Shown in pieces: positions 12,591 through 24,371 of a stretch of 64,000 nt of DNA. The stretch spans positions 111,656-175,655 of the forward strand of contig CABFPE010000179.1 in the NCBI GenBank assembly GCA_900660155.1. The letters are read 5' to 3'. The stretch is from Hofstenia miamia (taxonomy: Eukaryota > Xenacoelomorpha > Acoela > Hofsteniidae). Position 1 is the stretch's first letter, and the number at the start of each line of letters is the position of its first letter. The notes beneath the pieces are model-generated. The model saw only the letters and a list, made by a program, of their open reading frames with translations. It had not been told where the DNA came from and made no database searches. The translations under genes were made by a program, and so were the position numbers.

Positions 12591-13227
12591 AAGACTCAAA
12601 ATCAAACAAAAGAAAAAGAAAACACAGAACTCAAATTAGAAACTCGAATCAATTTATTAGAAATTAGCTTCTAATGATTTTGCCAAATTGTAAAAGTAAA
12701 TATTGGTTGCAACTCATTTGACCAAATGTGTGTGGACATTAAGCTCCACATTGATTTGAGCTTACCACCAAGTTCACAAAGAACTAATTATGTGGAAATA
12801 AGAAATTGATTAGTGACTGGTACTTGCTTCACTGGTAAATATTTTTATTAAATTTTATATAAATAGAACCTAATCACTGTAAAGATGATGGAAACTTACC
12901 ATTTAGAGGTTTACTCTTGCTTCATTGGTTTATTTAATTTATACATTATGCAAAGATAAGCAATTGTTGTGGGTGATGATCAAAGGCTGTGTGTGAGGGG
13001 ATGATAAAGTGGATTTCAGCCTTGATAATTACATAGAATTAGGTTACAGATAGGTATAGGAATGTTTTTCTCTATTGCTTAGCTTGCCACCATTTGCTTG
13101 TGTGACATGTAGTAACAAGTGCTCAAAAGGCAAGAAGCTACTATAAGGATGATTGTTATCATATCACTAATGCTATAAGACCTATAAGAGACCAATACGA
13201 GACTGTATTAGTTATATTTTAATTATA
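12591..13227. other. Noncoding 3' end of the gypsy-type element before LTR2
   Basis: After the last coding-like frame there is a purine-rich run (about 12,593-12,625, many AAAAG/AAAAC) that could contain the polypurine tract. About 580 bases of AT-rich sequence without frames follow. It has no match in front of LTR1, so it is internal sequence or a later insertion. Confidence 0.4.
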
Positions 13228-13618
13228 TGTAGGTTAGGAGCTGCCATAGTTTATAGAAGCATTTTGAATTTGTCTGCAGCTAGTATTGTGTCAGTAGTAC
13301 ATGTCAGCCTTAATTGTGATATATAATTATTTTCTTTAAATATAGGAACCTGCCTTAATTTCATGTTAACTACCTTTTAACTATGTAGTGGCAGCTAGTA
13401 TCCAGTTGCAAGTATATTACATTCACACATTAAGCCTATGCAATTTGAGAATGAGTATTAAGTCAAGTAGTGGCTGGTATTTATTACACCATGAGTAAGG
13501 CACACATAGCAAAACTCTTTCAATGAGATTGAGCTGAGTAGCAGTGGATGGAGCAAGGGATGCAGATGGATGGAATGGAATCAAACTGTTGGAAACCTGC
13601 AAACTGTCTTTAAGATAC
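13228..13618 (+). mobile_element. 3' LTR (LTR2) of the gypsy-type element
   Basis: It begins TGTAGGTTAGGAGCTGCC and is collinear with LTR1 and LTR3. Its right half is about 99% identical to the right half of LTR1. Its left half is clearly more different from the sequence to the left of the N at 3,186 (roughly 85-90% by eye). It is shorter than LTR1 and abuts the second copy of the 2,331-bp repeat at 13,617. Confidence 0.75.
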
Positions 13619-15947
13619 AACTTGACTTAACTCTACCACTTTTTGTAAAGCATGCAATACATTGAGTGTGTTGCAATCACATGAGAAATAAAGGAATTGT
13701 AATTGGCACTAGCTGTAAGTTATGGAATAAAAATGGTGATAACATTAATCAAATTAATGGTTAAAATATAACTAACAAATAAACAAAATTAATTAATTAA
13801 ATTTAATAATTCAATAAAATATACCACAGTCTATTATTGATCACTCATAGTCATTAATTTGGATCTAAAATAGTAAAGTTAATCCTATGGTGGCTACTCA
13901 GCCTTCATTGAATTTGTTACTACATGTAAAACAAGTTGAAATCAATAGCATGCTAAGCATGGTAGAGGAAAAACCTTACACCTGTTCATAGCCTAAATGC
14001 ATTTTAAGGTCAGGGATTCAAACCTAAATAGTCATTCTCACCATGGTATCCTGACTGCTACTTTGTATAAAATGCTTAGCTTGGCATTGTAATTAATAAA
14101 TCAAACCATAAAACAAAATAAAGATAAATGTAGTTCCAAAGAATTTATTTCATCAACCTATTATATTTTTTCATCACTATTTATGCTATAATTTTTACAA
14201 ACATGTTTAATTAAAACTAGTACCTGTCGCGTTTTAATTTTGCATAAACCACGTATATTGTCCTTTCCCATAAACTAAAATCAATGAAAAGAGATTCACC
14301 TTAATTTTTTGTCAAACAGTTAGGCAACATGTACTTGCTCATATAACTGATTAAAATTGATTAGTATATGTATTAATTTTCTAATTCTTTTTCTTGTTTT
14401 TCTGAGAGATTTTCAAATAAATAGGATTATGCTACACACACCCTCAGCATTCGTTGGTTTGAGGATAGCTCTTTCTCTATGTACATGGTGATTCTAAAGT
14501 AACATACACATTTATATCCAGCATAAATTTTTATTCAGGACAGATGACCCAATAAAGATAGAAGGAAAACATCAACAATGTATTAGCATTTTATGCAGTT
14601 ATGAAATAATGCTACCAACATTTAATGCATTTGCATTACATACACACTTATATGAGTAAGCAATTTCTGCCTGTCAGTATTTGTGCAAGTGAATTCAGAT
14701 GGCGCGATTATCAACTGATCAGCGTGTTTTTATTGTTTTGCATTACTTTAAGCTTGGATATTCTAATGTGGCTGTTCAACGTGCTTTTCATAATGAATAT
14801 GGAAAAAATCAAATTGCACCATCAAGCAATGCCATCAAGTCACTGATATCCAGATTTCCGCAAACTGGTTCTGTTGCTGATCTACCCAGATCTGGTAGGC
14901 CTTGCACCAGTCAACACAATGTTGAAACTGTTGATGGTGCATTTGAATCTAAGCCAGAAAATTTCATTTGCTGAGTCAGCCAAGAAGTAAACATTCCCTA
15001 CTCGACTGTTAGAAGAATAGTGTGCAAGTATTGAAGTTTTATCTGCATAAAATCTGCATTTTGCAAGAGTTATCTGAAGCAGCATGCAGTCAAAGAATTG
15101 CCTTTCAAGCTGGATGATGAACATCATTGACCATGATGACAATTTCCTGGACAATTGCTTCTTCAGTGATGAAGCCCATTTCCACCTTGACAGTTATGTC
15201 AATAATCAGAATTCCATTTTGGGCCAAAGAAACCCTAATGCTTATGTCACCAAGCCACAGTGCAAAAGTAACTGCAATTTTCATAATGAATCAGAAAAAA
15301 ATTCTTGGTCCTTATTGGTTTGAAAACACCATTAAGAACGAGAATTATGTGGATCTCCTTTCAATAAGAGTTTTGCCATAACTGCAATGTTTCGAAAATC
15401 AATAAATTTAATCATTTTTGTGTAAATGTATTTTTTATGAAAATTTGTTAATCTTTTCATAATTAAAAATCTTTATTGAGTTTCATGACATTTAATTGAT
15501 TCATTTTTGAAATGGCACTATGTATTCATTTGTGATTATCAAAAATTACTAATTGACTGAAGAAAAATGTGAATGTTAACACTTTTAGCATTGCAAAGCT
15601 GTGTATAGCAATGAAAGCATTTTGTTTTTGGTTTAGAAATTTGGAGTTTCATTTTCCACTTTGTAGATCAATACATAAATTCACATGTTAGGAATAATTT
15701 TAGATCCAAATTGTTGACCATATTATTTTTATTTTAATTATATGTAGGTTAGGAGCTGCTGTAGTTTATAGAAGCCTTTTTATTTTGTCTGCAGCTAGTA
15801 TTGTGTCAGTGGTACATGTCAGCCTGTTGTGATATCTATTTATTTTATTTAAATGTAGAAAACTGCCTTAATTTTATATTAGCTATCTTTTAACCATGTA
15901 GTGGCAGTTAGTATCCAGTTGTGAATATATTACATTCACACATTAAG
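13617..15947. repeat. 2,331-bp near-identical duplication, copy 2
   Basis: Same content as 855-3,185 at a constant offset of 12,762 bases. It begins inside ACAACTTGACTT, where LTR2 (AGATACAGCTT in LTR1) and copy 1 (GTCACAACTT) share a few bases. The old diverged copy at 16,833 runs smoothly across the position that corresponds to 855. This means the join at 13,617 is the derived one. Confidence 0.85.
14482..15524 (+). mobile_element. Defective Tc1/mariner-type transposon, copy 2
   Basis: This is the same 1,043-bp element as at 1,720-2,762, inserted at the same place within the surrounding repeat. It was therefore copied together with it and did not insert independently. The helix-turn-helix frame is 14,699-14,974 and the SDEA block frame is 15,084-15,323. 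The same interruptions are present. Confidence 0.8.
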
Positions 15948-16378
15948 TCTATGCAATTTGAGAATGAGAATTAAGTCAAGTAGTGGCTGGTATTTATTAC
16001 ACCATAAGTAAGGCACACATAACAAAACTCTTTCAATGAGATTGAGCTGAGTAGCAGCGGATGGAGCAAGGGATGCAGATGGATGGAATGGAATCTCTTG
16101 ATCTTACAAAGATGCTACCTAAATACTGGTGATGACTGGTTACATTAACTCAGCTCATTCTATCTTGATCTTTACTTTTAAAGATGCTTCCTAAATACTA
16201 ATGATGAATGGTTACATTCACTCTGGAGTATTAATTAAGTTATATCTCTATAATTGTACTATTGTAAAAGAAAAGAATGAGTGTTCCTCATTACCTGACA
16301 TGATGGAATCTGCAGGCAGTTGTAACTAAATTGTACAATGTTATTATGCACATCCTAAGCCTTGGTGATGATGTAACA
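15743..16378 (+). mobile_element. LTR3, a further LTR of the same gypsy-type family
   Basis: It starts TGTAGGTTAGGAGC and ends GATGTAACA. It is followed by TGGCGAC (16,379-16,385), the first seven bases of the primer binding site seen after LTR1. It is therefore derived from a 5' LTR. Unrelated sequence begins after that. Its middle part differs from LTR1 by an internal repeat of an 'AGATGCT(A/T)CCTAAATACT' segment. Confidence 0.7.
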
Positions 16379-16385
16379 TGGCGAC

Positions 16386-16832
16386 TGAAAGCTTAAATAC
16401 AATTCATGCTAATATTCTTCTCCATTGGCATTATTAATGAGAATTGCAATTGAAAAATGTGTATATATATAAATTTAATTATCTTGCATGCATTTTGATG
16501 TTTTCCAGTTAATATAATTTGGTCTTAGTCATACCAAATGTAGTCTAAAAACAATGCTTTAAAATGTTATATTATAAGCATTGACTAACATATGCAAAGC
16601 CTATATATAGTCTTTTGGACAATTTATCATTTGTTAATTAGATCCATGGACATCTTAATGTTTTGCCATTGATGTAACATCCTCCACCAGGTGTTGCATC
16701 CCATTCCTCCTTGCTACTTCATTATAACCAGAGCAATATGCTTGCAGGTAGGGATGTACTAATTTCATACTGCTTTACTTCCACATATTTAATTCCATTA
16801 ATTTTAATTAACAGCTATTATCATGAAAGCTA
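16386..16832. other. Noncoding AT-rich stretch
   Basis: Sequence after LTR3 with no match to the gypsy-type internal region. The frame at 16,711-17,031 crosses a repeat boundary and has no protein-like features. I see nothing else in it. Confidence 0.4.
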
Positions 16833-17136
16833 TTTAGGTGACAAAAGCTTCCAGCATCACTTCTATTCATTGTTAACTGGGCATCCACCTGAGGCCAATC
16901 TCCACATCCAGTATCACATGCTCACATCTGATCCAGTTGGTTGGGTTCCACTTCCAGCTCATTGGCATAACCTATGTGTGCCCTATCCTAGCTCAGTGTA
17001 TACTCAAGACAAGACACAACTCAACTTATAGTCTATTTGTGAAAGTGTTTCATGTACTTGCAACCAGACTTGTTACTAGCTGCGTAATAAATATTATGTT
17101 TAGCCATTATTGAAATATATTGGCTTTAGTAAACTA

Positions 17137-17170
<34 letters not shown>

Positions 17171-17862
17171 GCAGTTTCCTATCCTACATTTAATAAGTAA
17201 TACATGCTTTGTCATATTATCAGTCACATTATCAGCATTAATTTGGTTCTAAAATAATGTAAATACAAATTCCTATATTTGGCTTGCTAGCCTTATTTCA
17301 AGCTCATTATTTCTAATACATGTAAAATAATTATCAATAGTCAGCTAAACGAGAATAAAAGACCCCTATTCCTAACCTAAGCTTGTTCAAGGTTTGGTGC
17401 AAAGAACCTAGAATTGTTCCCATGATCAATCCAAGCCACTACTAAACATGACGCATTTAGCTTGACATTATATTAAATATGCAAACCCATAACAATAAAT
17501 CAATGTAAGAATTCCAAAGAAATGTCTTTATCAATCATTACAATGAAATTGATTCTATTTATATTCACTTGAAAAAGTACCTGTTGATTTTGAAATTTAA
17601 ATCTGTCATCTGCAAAAAATGGCGGCTAAAAATAATGAAAGGGACTTTGCCCCCTTTGCTTGGTCAAAATCATAATATTGACAAATACTAATTCATACTA
17701 AATTGCACTGTTGTTTCTTGATTGCAATATACAAACTGAATTAGGATGATACTAGACTTTATAATACATTTCCAATCATATCTAAATTTGATCTTAAGTC
17801 CTTTTTATTGACTTTTCTTTCTTAGCAGCTTATTTTGTTTGGATGATACTACATTAAGATAC
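16833..17862. repeat. Old diverged copy of the dispersed repeat at 709-1,719
   Basis: Matches can be followed in order: TAGGTGACA, GGGCATC, ATCCAGTATC, TGTGTGCCC, then ATTAATTTGGTTCTAAAATA, a GCTAGCC(T/A)TATT block, TTCCAAAGAAAT, AGTACCTGT, and GGATGATACTACAT. The spacing is close to that at 709-1,680, with many substitutions and a (TA)n insert at 17,140. There is no mariner at the corresponding place. This shows that 709-854 and 855 onward belong together. Confidence 0.6.
17140..17167. repeat. (TA)n microsatellite
   Basis: Uninterrupted TA repeat inside the old dispersed repeat copy. Confidence 0.9.
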
Positions 17863-18994
17863 AAATGAATTTGTATAATGCAATTGCCTGCACATATATT
17901 TGCTGCAATGTATTGAATCAAAGAATTGAACAGATTCTTTAGCAATCCAAATGTTGACTGTATCCTCAGAAATGCTTCTGCTTAAAATGATGTTTCAAAC
18001 CAATTGCATCATAAAAGTACAATTATGACCATAAATAGACTAAAGAACTTTGAGAAAGCTCAAAGTGAATTTTTAGAAAGCACTGATAGGCCAAATTTGA
18101 AGTAATTCATCCAATCTGATGAGTTATTGAATTAATTCATCTAACAACAAAAGTTGTATTAACTATTTGGTGCTTAAGATATCAACTGGTGAGTTTTGTG
18201 CAATCCAATGCCCTATTATTATTTAAATTTAATGCTAACAAATAACTTGCCTAAAGTTGTTAGAGGGTAAATTTTTTATACATTTTAAATACAATGTATA
18301 TTTTCTAAAATTCAGTCTTTTCCTTAGTTATTTCTAAAATTCTAAATGATATTAAATTTTCAACTTTCTTTTCAAAAATTGAAAGTAGTGATAAATTAAA
18401 TTTTCATATCCCTTTGATTATATTTTGCTTGACTAAGAGATCATTAGAATACCAACATACAATTTTTATGAAAAACCAAGGCTTTCAAAATATGGAAATA
18501 AATGTCTTTATTTGGAGCAGCTTCATCCAAAATCAATTTATCACCCCTGGAGAACAAAAATAGAAGCTTGAATGGTCTCAAACTTACTTATAATATCAAT
18601 CAAATATTATTTATCTTTCAATGTATTTGATGGAAAAGTTTCTGGTTCAAAGCCAAAATTAAGGCAAATCCATATTCAAGAAGAGATTTATTTTGTTGCA
18701 ATAAATTGTTGTGGTCCTTTTCATATTGGAAAAGGGTGATTTTTTTGAATGAATCAAAGATTGAACTTTATTCACAAATGAAGTAATGTGAATAAGCTTG
18801 TGTCATGCCAAGTAAATCTTGACTGAATGACCATTCTCATGTTAAGCAACTTTTAGAAACCAAATGTACTTATTTTATGAATTTTAATTGTATGAATATA
18901 TATATATATATATATATATAGCAGATATTTTATTAAATAACACTGCACTTTTTATTATGTCTGTTCCTGTCTAAGATGGTCGGATCTCACTCTT
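17863..18994. other. Noncoding AT-rich stretch
   Basis: No convincing frame and no terminal repeats. A (TA)n microsatellite lies at 18,896-18,920, near the start of the next LINE. I see nothing else in it. Confidence 0.4.
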
Positions 18995-21056
18995 GCTCTT
19001 TAATCAAAGATAAAAAGAAAACACCACTTCATCAAATCTTAGCCAACAAAGACTAATTCGACCATGCAATTACGAAAAATCAAAGAAAGTCATTAAGCAA
19101 TTAAGAACAAAAAATTTAACTAAAGCTCGGCAAAAATTCTTTAACCAATTAAATTCTACTCGAGAAAAATGGCGATACATCCATAAATTTATCGGAAAAT
19201 CTAAAGGTCTCTCATCCGAAATAAATGAATTAAACATCAATAATACTACCGTTACAGACAAAACTCAAATACTAAATCATTTAAATTCAACATTCAAAGA
19301 ACTTGGAAATTTCAATTTCCCATCTTATAAGAAAAAACAAAATTCTGATAATCTCAAACAATCAAAACAATTTTCCTTTAGACTTGCTACAATCAATGAA
19401 TTAGAAAACATTGTTAAAAAACTTGATACCAACAAATCAACCGCTTCTTATAATCTCCCATTTTTTATTATTAAACGTTTTTTTCCTATTTTTGGAGAAC
19501 AATTATTAGTCGCATTTAATCAATGTATTATTGATTGTGAATTTCCAGACTTACTAAAAAAATCGTATATAACTCCTATATATAAAAAAGGTGACAACCT
19601 AAACGCAAAAAATTATAGACCCATTTGTATTACACATCCTTTTAGCAAACTCTTTGAAAAACTGTTGTATATTCAAATAAACGCATTCCTAAAATCTGAA
19701 AACATCCTATCGAATAAGCAATTTGGTTTTCGTGCTGGGCATAGCACCCAGGACGCAATTTTATCGATCACGCAACAAATTAAGTCTAATATACTCTCAT
19801 AATAAGTGCAGTTGTGTAGCAATACTAGATTTAAGTAAGGAATTCAATTCAATGAACTTCGATATCTTGCAAAACAAGCTTATAAATTATAATTTTGGTG
19901 CTAACTCAATTGATTTAATTATGAACTTCTTAAAAAATAGACAGCAGCGTGTAATATTAAACAGTAAAAAATCAAGTTATGTTACAACCGACCGTGGGGT
20001 GCCCCAAGGTACTGTACTTGGCCCTATTTTATTTGCAATTTTTGTAAATGATATAATAAAACATGTTAAACACAGCGACATCTACCAATATGCCGACGAC
20101 ACATGCCTAATAAGTACTGCAAAAAATGCTTTTGATGCTACAAAAAACCTCCAAACAGATATAGAAAAATTAAACAATTATTTTACTATTAATCAACTGA
20201 AACTAAATATTGAAAAAACTCAATTTATAATTTTTTCACCGAAGGCACAAAGAAATCTAATCAATGATATAGAACTAAAGATAAATAATGAGTCAATAAA
20301 GCAAAGTGAATCAGTCAGTTATTTAGGAGTGGAGATAGATAATGAATTTACATTTGAAAAATTTCTACTGAATAAGATTCAAAAAATGACTGCAGGCATT
20401 AGATATCTTTATCACTTACACAATGTAATGTGTAGCAATTATCATAAAACACTAATACATGCTTTCTGTTTATCTCATTTTCAATACTGTTCTTTTCTTT
20501 TAACTAACCTAAATTCGAAACATCGTATGCTTCTATCAAAGACATTTAATTGGTGTATAAAAACTCTAAACTTTGCACAAAAGCATGACGAAGCATCAGT
20601 ATATCGTAATAAATATAAAATATTATCTCCGTTCTATCAAATATATGCATATGTTATCTATCTTATATAAATTCAAATCACTACAAACATCTCTCCTTTT
20701 CCTTAATTACTATATTAAATTAAATGAGTGATCGCAAACATTTTTTAGTTTAGATAAAAATTATAATATTATAATATTATGAAACGCAAATAGCAAAAAA
20801 CTATAAAAAGTTTAGAAAAAAATTGAAACAATTTCTTCTAATAAAACAGTATACATTAGGGGATGGTAATACACTTCATGCATTTGAAACATACATCCAA
20901 CATTGAGCACCTACACAAACATCCACTAAAACATTGATTATATTATTATATATTGTACATATTAATTTGTAGTTATTTGTTCATGTTTATTTTTTTGTCA
21001 TGTGTTAGTTTGTAGATCTTGAATACATATATTGTGCAATCAATTTGCTCTGACTA
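18995..21056 (+). mobile_element. Jockey/CR1-type LINE, reverse transcriptase portion
   Basis: The open frame to the stop at 19,802 lacks a Met start in this window. It carries the region before the RT plus the first RT blocks: 'TPIYKKGDNLNAKNYRPI', 'FGFRAGHSTQDAIL'. The frame 19,723-20,670 continues with 'VAILDLSKEFNSMN', 'GVPQGTVLGPILF' and 'YQYADDTCLIS', the YADD catalytic site. The change between the two frames falls near 19,790-19,803. A second change near 20,665 cuts off the C-terminus, which resembles the one at 37-558. There is no endonuclease domain, so the copy is 5'-truncated. A short 3' UTR runs to about 21,056. Confidence 0.85.
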
Positions 21057-21059
21057 TTA

Positions 21060-24010
21060 AAACTGTTACATTACAAGGTGACAAAGGTGCAATTTTTTTG
21101 GAAGCACCAACATGTAGATATTACAATTAGGATTGTTCAAATTTTGCTGCTGAATTGCAAAGGTTAGAACATAGTCTTCATTTATTTCTGGAAGCAAGCA
21201 GCCATACAAAGTTGACATTGGGGTGCTCCTAATATGCATTGGTGATAATTTTAATAAGATTTTTAATAACTTCCATTGGTTAAGAACTAAAGACAAAAAC
21301 AAAATTAAAGATCTTATTAAGAATTTCAGGAAATATTTCTCTTAATCAACAAATGAATGATTTGAATTTTACCAATTCTTTAAACTTCCAAAAGAAAACA
21401 TGAAAGTAGACCAATATGTGAACTCTCTAAAAACATGTGCAAAAAATTAAAATTTTGGAGTATTCTGAGATGGCATGATTCACAAAATAATTATTATCAC
21501 TATTGATGATAAAAGACTTTATGACACCTTCAACATGATCAAAACATTGACCTGCAAAAGAAGCATATGAACAGTCAAAATTTTTGAATGTTGAACAATG
21601 CCAAAGAAGTTGAAAATATTGAAGAGATTTACACAATTTGTAGTGACATCTGGAACTGGATTTCTGAAAATGATCATAAATTTGAATGTAGACAATTCTG
21701 AAGATCACATATGCTCATATTTTGCATTGCATATGACAAATTCACAAAGATTGAAACCTAACCATTCTAGAAATAATCAAAAAATTTATGACATTGAAAA
21801 CTTAATTGATGACAGTGCTATTAAAAAGATTGGAAAAAGTAAACCATAAAAACACAATGAAATAACTGTGACAATTATTGTCTACAATATGAACATAAAA
21901 TAAAGGAGTTCAGTGTGATGTCCTGCAACTTTCAACATTAACATGAATTGAAGGGTCAATAAAAAAAAAATTCCCCTCTTTAAATGTCATTCAAATCTTA
22001 GTGGCTGTAGTGGACAGCCAATCCCAGTAATTGTTCATCTAAGGATGCCAATATCAATTTAATGCAATTAGAGAAACCTCCAAACAACATTTCTTATAGT
22101 CACTGCAAAAGCAAAGGCTTTTATTGACTAGATACATCCTAAAAATGAGAAATTCTATGAGCTAGATATTTGGATTTGCAATCAAATGCAGTTCACTGCT
22201 TAAACACATCAAGCTCAATCCATTTTAGGCAGGGCTTGGAAAGTTTAATGAACAGTGCTGGCTGGCTCAATAATGAGGTCAGTGTACTTTTAAAGAAATA
22301 CTCAGATATCTTTGATGGACACAGCTGCTTAGATCAATTATGTGACATATCAGATGATAAAAATGCTAAACATATTATGCTCCCTTCACAAAAACCCACT
22401 GTCTATTTTACCGACAAAGAAAGAAACTAAATGGCTTTGAAACTTCAGGAATAATACACAAATTTGATGAACCTAGCAATTAGGTGGGAAAGTGAATTGT
22501 GATATGAGATTTACTCTTAATAACAAGACTCTGAACAAAGCAATTGTAAGAGTGTAGCATTATCCTCCAATATCTGTAAGACTGAAAATTCTTTAATCAA
22601 AAGAAATTCATTTCAATTGTGATCTCTCAAATTGCTATTTGCATAATCTGCATTTTACTATGTCCTCACTATTATGTGCATTCAGTAGACCCATGGAAAA
22701 TTCTGTTGGAAGAAGTTGAAGGTAATGGTTAATAGAAATTTTGGCAACATAAGCAATTTAGTAGCAATTAATGATGATATTTGCAATGTAATTCAAACAG
22801 AAGAGTATCATCAAGTATTTGAAGCTATACTTAAAAGAGCACATGAACCTAATATAAAGTATGACTAAGCCAAATATAATGAAGAGCAGCATTAAATATA
22901 TGGACTTCAATGACAACAACAAAGAATTTTATTCATATGTGCAGAAGATAAATATAATTAAGAACCATGTCACACCCACATATAAAAACTACTTTTAAGA
23001 TTTTAAGCTTGGTTAATCGAATCTCAGCATTTATTCCAAATTTTTATTCAACTAGAATACCTTTTCAGAACTTATTAAAAAAGGCTGTTTAATTTGATAG
23101 GAATCAGCAATATTCAGATTTATTAAACCACATTATTTAAGTCTTAGCATCTGATCCAGCACTACTAGTAATGCTTCAAACTGATGCCTCAAAATTTTCA
23201 TTGGGAGTGTGCCTCCTCCAAGAAGACAAAACAGTTTTGCCTATGCCACAAGGGAAATGTACCAAGACTAGCAAAGCTATTCCTAAATTGACAAAGAACT
23301 TCATGTATTTGCATTTGTATGCTCAAACTTCTGTCAGTATTCATATAGTCAAAAAAGTTAAAATTAATTCAAATAGTAAATCTTTTGAAGCCTTACAACA
23401 TAAACCTCTATCTTCTATATGTCCACCATCTTAAGGTTTTTTACTAGTTAGACCCATGCACTGACAGATGGAAAAATTATTATATTTCAGATGGTAATCC
23501 CAGTACAATATACAACTAGTTACTTAGACAGTCTCAAAAACAACAACTTGCTGATAATATTCTCAATTTAGCAAATAAGCTGCATCCACTAGATTTGTTA
23601 AAATTCTATGTCACCACAGTTGAGCCAAGCACATGAATCCATTAACACTCAGCCATATTTTATACAAGACTAATTCAATACATTTGATGTTTTCCAAGAC
23701 AACATTCTAGCCACTTTTAATGACATTTAAAACTGCCACAAACACTAGTGTAGCAATTTGAGCTCAATGCACAACTTCCTCAGGAAAATGCAGCAGATTC
23801 AATCTTGCCCTCCTCCATTCCTAAATCAAGAAGGCATAAACATGAATTTGACAAAAATCCTACAGTACTTCACTGGAAAATTCCAAATGTGTTGTGAATG
23901 GCTGATGCTTTTGACCCCTATCTTCTACAGCAGAAAAACACTATGGAAAACTGAGCAACCCAGTTTCTCTTATTTCTTAGAAAATGTGCACTCCAAGTCA
24001 GTCTAAATCT
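21060..24010 (+). mobile_element. Old gypsy-type retroelement relic (gag and pol remnants)
   Basis: This is a heavily broken fossil. Around 21,290-21,560 is a gag-like stretch (FYQFFKLPKENMKVDQYVNSL type). Around 22,170-23,130 are traces of the region before and in the RT. At 23,171-23,320 is the start of a gypsy-type RNase H ('LQTDASKFSLGVCLLQE'). Later sequence to 24,010 is hard to assign. There are too many breaks to count reliably, and no LTRs were recognised. It is much older than the element at 2,981-13,618. Confidence 0.6.
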
Positions 24011-24371
24011 GTTAACAACAAACTTGTAAAAGCCATTAATGTAGAACAAATTAATAATGAATGCACACAAAAATGGCACAGAATGTAACTATATATTTGC
24101 AAAATAGGCAAAGATGATGATGTTATAAACTAAATTTTTAAGAGGATGAACAACTCTACAAATTAGTTGGAGGAGTGTTTTTAGTGTATCTTTCAAAATG
24201 GTGTCAAGATATAAACATATATTGAAGGGCACACTCAAAAGATTTGCTTCACTTGCCTTTTGAGCATTTTTCAGAATGAGAAATACTTCTTGAAAATCTT
24301 AGTAACTTATCTAAAGATGAGTTACAAAGTGGAAGGTTTGCTTAGATTGCAAATCAAAATTCTAAAATATT
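24011..24371. other. Noncoding stretch between relic and tandem repeat
   Basis: AT-rich sequence without a frame. It may still be part of the old retroelement. Confidence 0.3.

Larger units (their letters stand above)
3618..13227 (+). mobile_element. Internal region of a broken Ty3/gypsy-type LTR retroelement with an extra 3' domain
   Basis: This is a fossil element. In order it has a primer binding site, a gag-like region with a CCHC zinc knuckle, an aspartic protease, reverse transcriptase, integrase, and about 3.8 kb of further coding-like sequence before the 3' LTR. The order protease-RT-integrase is that of Ty3/gypsy elements. The whole is strongly A-rich on the coding strand. The reading frames are interrupted many times (roughly a dozen or more breaks), so the copy is dead. 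The LTR portions that belong together differ by only about 1%, which suggests a fairly recent insertion or LTR conversion. Confidence 0.85.

Noticed and set aside
16711-17031. 106-codon frame as a gene
   Set aside because: It crosses the start of a dispersed repeat, has no conserved features, and its relative at 709-900 does not keep the frame.
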